Shown here piece by piece: positions 1-5,213 of a stretch of DNA of 14,192 nt (its first letter is position 1; the number at the start of each line of letters is the position of its first letter). The notes under the pieces were generated by a model. That model was not told where the DNA came from. It did no database searches and was given only the letters and a program-made list of their open reading frames with translations. The DNA comes from Sandaracinobacteroides sp031425455 (lineage in GTDB: Bacteria > Pseudomonadota > Alphaproteobacteria > Sphingomonadales > Sphingomonadaceae). A program made the translations under genes and the position numbers. Where the stretch lies: positions 1 through 14,192 of the forward strand of contig JANPJJ010000098.1 of NCBI GenBank assembly GCA_031425455.1. Direction: 5' to 3'.

Positions 1-386
1 AAGCCCGACGCGGCCGCGTAGATCAGGCGGGGATAGCGTGCGTGCAGCGCCTCGAACCCCAGCCCGAGGCGTTCCATGGCGCCGGGACGGAAATTCTCCA
101 CCAGCACATCGGCCCGCGCCAGCAGCCGGTGCAGAAAGCGACGATCGGCTTCGTCCTTCAAGTCGAGCGCGAGCGATTCCTTGCCGCGGTTGACGCTGGT
201 GAAATAGGCGCTGTCGTTCGGGCCGGCGAAGGGGCCGATCTGTCGGCTGTCGTCTCCGGTGCCGGGGGTTTCCACCTTGATCACCCGGGCGCCGAGATCT
301 GCCAGCAGCATCGTAGCATAAGGCCCGGCAAGAACCCGGGTGAGGTCCACCACGAGGAGACCGGAAAGGGGGCCGGGGGAACGCAT
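1..386 (-). CDS. CaiB/BaiF (class III) CoA-transferase, N-terminal fragment
   Basis: About 128 residues are visible, starting MRSPGPLSGLLVVDLTRVLA; the C-terminal part lies beyond the left edge of the window. The opening LSGLLVVDLTRVLAGPYATMLLADLGARVIKVE block is the N-terminal signature of family III CoA-transferases. It is followed by a SVNRGKESLALDLK segment, the next conserved block, and then ADVLVENFRPGAMERLGLG. Family members move CoA between organic acids such as formyl/oxalyl, carnitine, succinyl/itaconate or alpha-methylacyl substrates. The catalytic aspartate of the family falls in the missing part, so neither activity nor substrate can be judged. The start is the first ATG of the conserved block and is preceded by only a weak purine stretch. 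The gene is divergent from the histidine kinase gene and shares a 142-bp intergenic region with it. Confidence 0.93.
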   Translation of the reverse strand, partial: MRSPGPLSGLLVVDLTRVLAGPYATMLLADLGARVIKVETPGTGDDSRQIGPFAGPNDSAYFTSVNRGKESLALDLKDEADRRFLHRLLARADVLVENFRPGAMERLGLGFEALHARYPRLIYAAASG

Positions 387-528
387 GCGCGCTCTCGGTA
401 GCCGGTCGGGCAGGCGGCGGGAAGGCGGGATTTTTGCGGTGAACGGCAGATGAACCGGTTCGACAAACCGCCGCCCGTGCTCGACGAAGGTTGTCGCGCG
501 GGTCGAAGGGGGGGGCTAAGGTGATGCG
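387..528. promoter_or_regulatory. Divergent intergenic region between CoA-transferase and histidine kinase
   Basis: This 142-bp gap must hold promoters for two divergent genes. I see no confident -35/-10 pair. It contains a perfect 10-bp palindrome, GAACCGGTTC, at 452-461. The ten bases GATGAACCGG at 449-458 recur at 528-537 over the kinase start codon. A good Shine-Dalgarno sequence (AAGG, about 518-522) sits seven bases before the kinase ATG. Operator function for the palindrome is only a guess. Confidence 0.4.
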
Positions 529-1710
529 ATGAACCGGCCGTTCCAGCCCGAAGACTCGAGGACCCGGCGGGACCCGTCTGGTGCCGGACAGAAGGATACC
601 CGGCCGGAGAGCCGGGGCGAAGCCGGCCCGCGCCTGGCGCTGCTGTCGATTGTCGGCTTCTGGCTGGTCTATTTCACCCTGGCAACCGCGCGCTCGATGG
701 TGTCGGACATGCCTGCGCAGGACGAGATGCTGCTGCGCCGCGCCATCGTGACGCTGGTGGCGATGGGGCTGACCGGGCTGTTGTATCTGCTGCTGCGCCG
801 GTTCGAACAGGCACGGACCGGACGGCTGCTGACGATCGCCTTTGCCGCTTCGGTGCCGCTCGCCTTTGCCTATGCGACCGTCAACTACATCGCTTTCTAT
901 GGCTTCCCGATCGCCGAGCAGATGGAGTTCCTGATCGAGGAGGGGAAATATCAGATCCACGACGAGCCCTTGAGCCTGATCACGGCGTCGGCGCTGGAAT
1001 GGTATTTCTTCATTGCCGCCTGGGCGGTGATGTGGGTTGCGCTGCTCTATGCTGCCAAGGTGCGGGCGGTGGAGCGCGAGGCGGCGCGCTATGCCAGGGC
1101 CGCACAGGATGCCGAGCTTCGCGCGCTGCGCTATCAGGTGAATCCGCACTTTCTGTTCAACACGCTGAACTCGCTGTCCTCGCTGGTGATGCGGGCGCGC
1201 GGCGACGAGGCGGAGCGCATGATCCTGAACCTCTCCACCTTTTTCCGCGCCAGCCTGACTCGCGAGGCCAGCGAGAATGTGCCGCTGGCCGAAGAAGTGC
1301 GGCTGCAGCTGCTTTATCTGGATATCGAGAAGGTGCGGTTCCCCGAGCGGCTGGTGGTGAAGGTGCAGGTGCCGCAGGCGCTGGAAGATGCACTGGTACC
1401 GGCGCTGATCCTGCAGCCGTTGGTGGAGAATGCGATCAAATACGGCGTGTCGCGAAGCCAGCAGCCGGTAACGGTGACGATCGCGGCAGATGCGATCGGC
1501 GGCCGGCTGGAGCTGAGCGTTCGCGACGATGGCACCTCGCTGCCGACCGAAGCGGAAGGCGGCTGCGGGGTGGGCCTGGGCAATGTGACCGCGCGGCTGA
1601 AGGCGACCTATGGCGATGCGGCGAGCTGCGTGGCCGGGCCTGCTACCCTGGCGTCGGGCACCATCGGCGGCTGGACGGTGCGGCTGTCGATGCCGCTGAT
1701 CCGGGGTTGA
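529..1710 (+). CDS. LytS/YehU-type membrane sensor histidine kinase
   Basis: This is a 393-residue sensor kinase of the His_kinase (LytS/YehU) family. A hydrophilic Arg-rich N-terminus (1-34) is followed by four predicted membrane helices at about 35-55, 71-89, 99-124 and 151-176. A short coiled linker (178-199) leads to the kinase core. The phospho-acceptor motif YQVNPHFLFNTLNSL is present, with His207 as the likely phosphorylated residue. The ATP-binding N-box is LQPLVENAIKYGV (295-307), and the G-boxes are DDGTS (333-337) and GVGLGN (347-352). No separate PAS, GAF or periplasmic sensor domain is visible, so sensing probably occurs within or next to the membrane helices. The start is fixed by an AAGG ribosome-binding site seven bases upstream. 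A LytTR regulator follows 59 bp downstream, so the two form a cognate pair and are probably co-transcribed. The stimulus is unknown. Confidence 0.95.
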   Translation: MNRPFQPEDSRTRRDPSGAGQKDTRPESRGEAGPRLALLSIVGFWLVYFTLATARSMVSDMPAQDEMLLRRAIVTLVAMGLTGLLYLLLRRFEQARTGRLLTIAFAASVPLAFAYATVNYIAFYGFPIAEQMEFLIEEGKYQIHDEPLSLITASALEWYFFIAAWAVMWVALLYAAKVRAVEREAARYARAAQDAELRALRYQVNPHFLFNTLNSLSSLVMRARGDEAERMILNLSTFFRASLTREASENVPLAEEVRLQLLYLDIEKVRFPERLVVKVQVPQALEDALVPALILQPLVENAIKYGVSRSQQPVTVTIAADAIGGRLELSVRDDGTSLPTEAEGGCGVGLGNVTARLKATYGDAASCVAGPATLASGTIGGWTVRLSMPLIRG

Positions 1711-1769
1711 GACCAGGCCCGGCCTTCGCTGCATGACTTGATGATTCGGGCGCGCTAAAGGCGGTCGCC

Positions 1770-2540
1770 ATGACGGCGTTGAAAACCCTGATCGTCGATG
1801 ATGAACCGCTCGCGGTGGAGCGGATGCAGATCCTCTGTTCGAGGGTGGCGGACCTGCAACTGGTGGGAACGGCGGCCGACGGGGAGGGGGCGCTGCGCCT
1901 GATGGAGGCGCTAGCGCCCGACCTGATCTTTCTGGACATCGCGATGCCCGGCATGACAGGGATCGACGTCGCCAACCTGCTGGAGGGGCGCACCGATGCC
2001 CCGTCCGTAGTGTTTGTGACGGCGTTCGACCAGTTTGCGGTTGCCGCCTTCGATGCGGCGGCGGTCGATTATCTGTTGAAGCCAGTGTCGCCGGAGAGGC
2101 TGGAAAAGGCCGTGGTGCGAGTGCAGGCACGGCGTGCCGAGCGCGCGGCCGGCGGCGGCGCCGGCGGCGGCGCCAGCGGCCCGGCGCCGAACGGCCAGGG
2201 CACCGGCTTTGCCCGCGAGTTCTGGGTTCCGAACCGGGGCGAGCTGGCCCGCGTTGCCGTGGCCGACATCGACCGGATCGAGGCAGAGCGGGATTATATG
2301 CGGCTGCACGCCGGCAACCGAAGCTGGCTGATCCACGAGACCATCGGCGCCCTGGAAGCGCGGCTGGATCCGGCGATGTTTCTGAGGCTGCACCGTTCGT
2401 CAATCGTGCGGCGCGACCGGATCGTGCGGCTGGCGCACGACGGCCAGGGCAATTGGGCGGCGGAGCTGGACGACGGCCAGCAACTGCGGATCGGCCGGAC
2501 CTATCTGGCGAGCGTGAGGGCGAGCGTCACGCGGGGGTGA
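1770..2540 (+). CDS. LytTR-family response regulator (LytR/AlgR type)
   Basis: This 256-residue regulator has an N-terminal receiver domain (about 5-120) and a C-terminal LytTR DNA-binding domain (about 148-253). The receiver carries the acidic pocket D10-D11-E12, phospho-acceptor Asp56 in FLDIAMPG, Thr84 and Lys104 in LLKPVSP. The LytTR part shows the usual IDRIEAERDYMRLH segment and the FLRLHRSSIVRRDRI strand-turn region. The two domains are joined by a Gly/Ala-rich linker, roughly 126-139, encoded by a perfect 12-bp tandem duplication. The AAAGGCGG before the ATG is a good ribosome-binding site. The LytS-like kinase immediately upstream is the expected phosphodonor. No LytTR-type direct-repeat binding site was found convincingly nearby, so autoregulation is unproven. 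The family assignment is firm; the regulon is unknown. Confidence 0.95.
   Translation: MTALKTLIVDDEPLAVERMQILCSRVADLQLVGTAADGEGALRLMEALAPDLIFLDIAMPGMTGIDVANLLEGRTDAPSVVFVTAFDQFAVAAFDAAAVDYLLKPVSPERLEKAVVRVQARRAERAAGGGAGGGASGPAPNGQGTGFAREFWVPNRGELARVAVADIDRIEAERDYMRLHAGNRSWLIHETIGALEARLDPAMFLRLHRSSIVRRDRIVRLAHDGQGNWAAELDDGQQLRIGRTYLASVRASVTRG
2150..2173 (+). repeat. 12-bp tandem duplication in the regulator linker
   Basis: The unit CGGCGGCGGCGC occurs twice in perfect tandem inside the response-regulator gene. It encodes the Gly/Ala run that links the receiver and LytTR domains. In-frame slippage here would change linker length without breaking the gene. Confidence 0.8.
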
Positions 2541-2654
2541 TCGGGGCTTCGGCGCGGACCCGCTCGGCGAAGGCTCCTCGGGCACCTCTGCCCGCAAGCG
2601 CGACCGCGCGCCGGCGGCAATCCGCCGAACGTTGCAGAGCAACAAGCAAAACAG

Positions 2655-2672
2655 CCCGCCCCCTTGGGCGGG
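2655..2672 (-). terminator. Rho-independent terminator of the UrcA-family gene
   Basis: A 7-bp GC-only stem, CCCGCCC/GGGCGGG, closes a 4-nt loop. Read on the minus strand it is followed by CTGTTTTGCTTGTT, a T-rich tail. It lies 33 bp past the stop of the minus-strand UrcA-family gene. An alternative longer pairing of flanking GCCCGC/GCGGGC is possible. On the plus strand there is no T-tract, so its primary use should be for the minus-strand gene, although it may also limit read-through from the regulator gene. Confidence 0.75.
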
Positions 2673-2705
2673 AGCGGGCCAGTTGGGACTGACTTTGGAA
2701 AAGGT

Positions 2706-3071
2706 TCAATTGGTACCGGCGGGCGCCCGCTGGTTCGAGGCGAGCTGGTCGGACTGGGCGCGGGCGACCAGCACATCGCGCCGGGCCGAAGCAGCGGCGA
2801 TGGCGGCCTTCTGGCAGCTTGCACGGTCCGACAGCTGGCGGAGATCGCGGTAGTCGGTGGGGGCGCAGACCGTCTTGGCGGCGGCCTGAAGGCGCTTGTC
2901 GAGCAGGGCGAGATCGGCCGGGTTTGCCAGGTTGAGGCCTGCTGCGTTCACTTCTGCAGTGCGGTGCGTCGCGACCATCGGGACATCGCCGGCGAAAGCA
3001 GCGGTCTGCAGGAAGGTCATGGCAACCGCGGCAAGGGCGGCCATCGGAACGAAGGTGCGGGTGGCGAACAT
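2706..3071 (-). CDS. UrcA-family exported protein
   Basis: This is a 121-residue small exported protein. Residues 1-27 form a clear Sec signal peptide (MFATRTFVPMAALAAVAMTF, then LQTAAFA) with likely cleavage after AFA. The mature part contains the UrcA-like stretch in which a helix-forming segment (DLALLDKRLQAAAKTVCAP) is followed by YRDLRQLSDRASCQKAAIAAA. It contains two cysteines, Cys69 and Cys86, which could form a disulfide in the periplasm. This pattern and size match the UrcA family of sphingomonads and caulobacters, whose function is unknown. I chose the ATG at 3071 because AGGAGA lies six bases upstream and the signal peptide starts there; the reading frame extends further upstream but without protein-like content. 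The gene stands alone, with its own terminator downstream and a strong inverted repeat upstream. Confidence 0.88.
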   Translation of the reverse strand: MFATRTFVPMAALAAVAMTFLQTAAFAGDVPMVATHRTAEVNAAGLNLANPADLALLDKRLQAAAKTVCAPTDYRDLRQLSDRASCQKAAIAAASARRDVLVARAQSDQLASNQRAPAGTN

Positions 3072-3077
3072 GGGTTT

Positions 3078-3083
3078 TCTCCT
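3078..3083 (-). promoter_or_regulatory. Shine-Dalgarno site deciding the UrcA-family start
   Basis: AGGAGA on the minus strand lies six bases before the ATG at 3071. It is among the strongest ribosome-binding sites in the window and rules out the longer N-terminal reading frame. Confidence 0.85.
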
Positions 3084-3106
3084 GTTGGGCGAAGTGGATC
3101 TCGGTC

Positions 3107-3151
3107 GGTGCTGCCGGGGGTTCGAGAGGGGGATGACCCCCCGGCAGCACC
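3107..3151 (-). promoter_or_regulatory. 14-bp perfect inverted repeat with a competing hairpin in the UrcA-gene leader
   Basis: The arms GGTGCTGCCGGGGG (3107-3120) and CCCCCGGCAGCACC (3138-3151) are perfectly complementary across a 17-nt spacer. The spacer contains a G-run (3128-3132) that can pair instead with the C-run at 3137-3142 around a TCAT/ATGA loop. The two foldings exclude each other because they share that C-run. The element ends 35 bp before the UrcA-family start codon and so would lie in its promoter or 5' leader. No T-tract follows, so it is not a normal terminator. It could be an operator, a leader switch or an RNA-stabilising hairpin; the structure is seen, the role is inferred. 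Confidence 0.55.
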
Positions 3152-3342
3152 ATGGGTCGCTTTTGCCGCCGCTGCGGGCCGCCGTCGCGCCCCGGTCGAC
3201 CGGCGTCGTGCAGGGTTCGGCAAGGGCCATCTGCTTCGACGAACGCCATCTGTGGGTCGATGAACGGCGGGGTGGGGCCGTGTGGCACGCCGAGTCGGCG
3301 GCTGCCTTGTCTCAGGCGATGCTTGCTTTATGGGGCTCGGGC
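3152..3342. other. Intergenic region upstream of the zinc-finger gene, with open frame
   Basis: This 191-bp stretch separates the divergent UrcA-family and zinc-finger genes and should hold their promoters. No clear promoter boxes are visible. The zinc-finger frame stays open upstream. From an in-frame GTG at 3208 it would read a protein-like segment containing ICFDERHLWVDERRGGAVWH and ESAAALSQAMLALWGSG. I treat it as non-coding because no good ribosome-binding site precedes the GTG and the zinc-finger family is normally short, but an extended protein of 107 residues is possible. Confidence 0.4.
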
Positions 3343-3531
3343 ATGACCGCCGCGCCGCCCCCGCCCGAAGTTCGCCATGTAACGAGTCGCAAGGTGGCGT
3401 GCGACGGCGATGAGGGTGCGCTGGGGCATCCGCGCGTCTGGTTGCAGATCGACGAGCGCGGCTATGTCGATTGCCCCTATTGCGACCGGCGCTTCATCCT
3501 GGACGGCGACAGCCTCGTAGATCACCACTAG
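3343..3531 (+). CDS. Zinc-finger mini-protein, zf-CHCC (NDUFS6-like) family
   Basis: This is a 62-residue protein with one CHCC metal-binding site: Cys20, His29 (in ALGHPRVWLQI), Cys44 and Cys47 (in GYVDCPYCDRRFIL). The spacing and the VDCPYCDRRF block match the zf-CHCC domain found in small alphaproteobacterial proteins and in the mitochondrial complex I subunit NDUFS6. By family analogy it probably binds zinc. A link to respiratory complex I assembly is possible but unsupported by local context. The ATG at 3343 gives the usual short family length. Its ribosome-binding site is weak (GGGGCTCGGG). Other in-frame starts are an ATG at 3319 and a GTG at 3208. An aldehyde dehydrogenase gene follows 83 bp downstream on the same strand. 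The stop codon lies in a short tandem duplication. Confidence 0.85.
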   Translation: MTAAPPPPEVRHVTSRKVACDGDEGALGHPRVWLQIDERGYVDCPYCDRRFILDGDSLVDHH

Positions 3532-3544
3532 CGCATCACCACTA
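3521..3544 (+). repeat. 14-nt-period duplication over the zinc-finger stop codon
   Basis: ATCACCACTA at 3521-3530 is repeated exactly at 3535-3544, with a period of 14 nt. The first copy encodes the end of the zinc-finger protein and overlaps its TAG stop. The second lies just outside, in another frame. It looks like a small local duplication. Confidence 0.7.
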
Positions 3545-3614
3545 ACAGACAGGTTTGCGGCCGCCGGCCACGGCCCTATCTTCGGCGCCATCACGAACGA
3601 GGGAGAGCGTCGAC

Positions 3615-5066
3615 ATGACCATCGCATCGGATGCCATCGCCCGCGATACTGCGGCCATGCAGGACGTGCTCGACCGTCAGCGCGCGGCTTTCACCGCCGA
3701 GCTGCCGGTGGGTGCTGCCGTGCGAAAAGACCGACTGCAACGCGCGCTGAAGCTGATCCTCGACCATAAGGACGGCTTCGTGAAGGCGCTCAGCGACGAT
3801 TTCGGCCACCGCTCTGCCGAGATGACGCAGGTGACCGATATCATGGCGTCGGTAAAACCGTTGAAGCATGCGCTGAAACATCTGGACGAGTGGATGAAGC
3901 CGGAGAAGCGCAAGCTCGACTTCCCGCTGGCGCTGCTGGGCGCGAAGGCGATGGTGGAATATCAGCCAAAGGGCGTGGTCGGGATCATCGCGCCGTGGAA
4001 TTTCCCGGTGAACCTCACATTCTCGCCGCTGGCGGGCGTCCTGGCGGCGGGCAACCGGGCCATGATCAAGCCTTCGGAGTTCACGCCGGCCACCTCCGAG
4101 CTGATGAAGACCGCGTTCGCGCAATATTTCGACGAAGCCGAGATCGCGGTGGTGGTGGGCGGGCCCGAGGTGGGCCAGGCTTTCTCCGCGCTGGCGTTCG
4201 ACCATATGATCTTCACCGGCGCGACGTCGATCGGGCGCCATGTGATGGCGGCGGCGGCGAAGAACCTGGTTCCGGTCACGCTGGAGCTGGGCGGTAAATC
4301 GCCCACGATCATCGGCCGCTCCGCCGATGTGGCGCAGGCTACCGAGCGGGTCGCGATGGGGAAGCTGATGAATGCCGGGCAGATCTGCCTGGCTCCTGAC
4401 TATCTCCTGGTGCCGAAGGAAAGCGAGCACGCGGTTGTGGCGGGGCTGCAGGCGGCGACCGCGAGGATGTACCCGACGCTGCTGGCCAACGACGATTACA
4501 CCAGCGTGATTTCGAAGCGGCACCGCGACCGGCTGGAAGCGCATATCGAGGATGCCCGGGCGAAGGGCGCCGAAGTGATCGAGGTGAACCCGGGCAACGA
4601 GGATTTCTCCAGGCAGAACACCAACAAGATGCCGCTGACCCTGATCCGCAATCCCACCGACGAAATGACGGTGATGCAGGAAGAGATTTTCGGCCCGGTG
4701 CTGCCGATCAAGACCTACGATCAGGTGGACGAGGCGATCGCCTATGTGAACGGTAAGGACCGGCCGCTGGGTCTTTACTGGTTCGGCACCGACGCAGCCG
4801 AGGAGCGGCGCGTGTTGGACCGTACCATCTCGGGCGGGGTGACGGTGAACGACGTTCTGTTCCATGTGAGTGCCGAGGACCTGCCGTTCGGCGGAATCGG
4901 GCCTGCGGGCATGGGCAATTACCACGGCGCCGACGGGTTCCGGACATTCAGCCACGCCAAGAGCATCTACAAGCAGCCGAAGATGGACCTGGCGGGGATG
5001 GCCGGCTTCAAGCCGCCTTATGGGGAGAAGACGCGGAAAGCGTTGGCGCGGGAGATCAAGGCGTAG
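3615..5066 (+). CDS. NAD(P)-dependent aldehyde dehydrogenase, coniferyl aldehyde dehydrogenase type
   Basis: This 483-residue cytosolic ALDH-superfamily enzyme oxidises an aldehyde to its acid with NAD(P)+. The cofactor and substrate motifs are in order: GVVGIIAPWNFPVNLTF with Asn129, the FTGATSIGR turn near 200-208, the general-base Glu224 in VTLELGGKSP, and the catalytic Cys258 in NAGQICLAPDY. These are followed by EEIFGPVLPIK and the C-terminal LPFGGIGPAGMGNYHG block. The QICLAPDY sequence after the nucleophile and the short N-terminus resemble CalB-like coniferyl aldehyde dehydrogenases, which make ferulate from coniferyl aldehyde. The real substrate could instead be another aromatic or medium-chain aldehyde. 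I chose ATG 3615 because GAGGGAGAG precedes it. The frame runs 20 residues further upstream without family similarity. The gene converges on the haloperoxidase-like gene. Confidence 0.92.
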   Translation: MTIASDAIARDTAAMQDVLDRQRAAFTAELPVGAAVRKDRLQRALKLILDHKDGFVKALSDDFGHRSAEMTQVTDIMASVKPLKHALKHLDEWMKPEKRKLDFPLALLGAKAMVEYQPKGVVGIIAPWNFPVNLTFSPLAGVLAAGNRAMIKPSEFTPATSELMKTAFAQYFDEAEIAVVVGGPEVGQAFSALAFDHMIFTGATSIGRHVMAAAAKNLVPVTLELGGKSPTIIGRSADVAQATERVAMGKLMNAGQICLAPDYLLVPKESEHAVVAGLQAATARMYPTLLANDDYTSVISKRHRDRLEAHIEDARAKGAEVIEVNPGNEDFSRQNTNKMPLTLIRNPTDEMTVMQEEIFGPVLPIKTYDQVDEAIAYVNGKDRPLGLYWFGTDAAEERRVLDRTISGGVTVNDVLFHVSAEDLPFGGIGPAGMGNYHGADGFRTFSHAKSIYKQPKMDLAGMAGFKPPYGEKTRKALAREIKA

Positions 5067-5083
5067 CGAGCTGTGGCCTGGAG

Positions 5084-5104
5084 GAAAATCGCTCAGCGAT
5101 TTTC
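5084..5104. terminator. Hairpin between convergent genes, possible bidirectional terminator
   Basis: GAAAATCGC and GCGATTTTC form a perfect 9-bp stem around a 3-nt loop, 17 bp after the aldehyde dehydrogenase stop. The A/T runs lie inside the stem on both strands, and no extra T-tract follows. It sits between two convergent genes and so could serve both, but its strength is uncertain. Confidence 0.5.
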
Positions 5105-5213
5105 GGAAGGTCCGCAGACTCCGCGAAGCCCGGCCGGCGTGGGTTCCGGCAAACCGATCGGGCGGCTTTGCCGACCCGACGGCTTTCTGGAAGAGCCCGA
5201 CCGACGCGTTCGC
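5105..5213. other. Short non-coding spacer between convergent genes
   Basis: No reading frame here has recognisable protein content. A weak imperfect hairpin (CGGGCGGC / GCCGACCCG, 5159-5178) is present. Nothing else is visible. Confidence 0.4.

Noticed and set aside
452..461. GAACCGGTTC palindrome as a regulator operator
   Set aside because: A single 10-bp palindrome is expected by chance in GC-rich DNA; kept only as a note on the intergenic region.
481..510. Two CGAAGG copies 19 bp apart as a LytTR binding site
   Set aside because: The copies are too short and do not resemble the paired LytTR motif well enough to call.
999..1736. A 245-residue plus-strand frame inside the histidine kinase gene
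   Set aside because: It is an alternate frame of the kinase with Gly/Ala/Arg-rich content and no domain.
2527..3288. A 253-residue minus-strand frame over the UrcA gene and its leader
   Set aside because: It would run through the terminator hairpin and is in a different frame from the signal-peptide protein, which has a strong ribosome-binding site.
3591..4955. A 454-residue minus-strand open frame opposite the aldehyde dehydrogenase
   Set aside because: Same shadow effect; all ALDH catalytic residues are on the plus strand.
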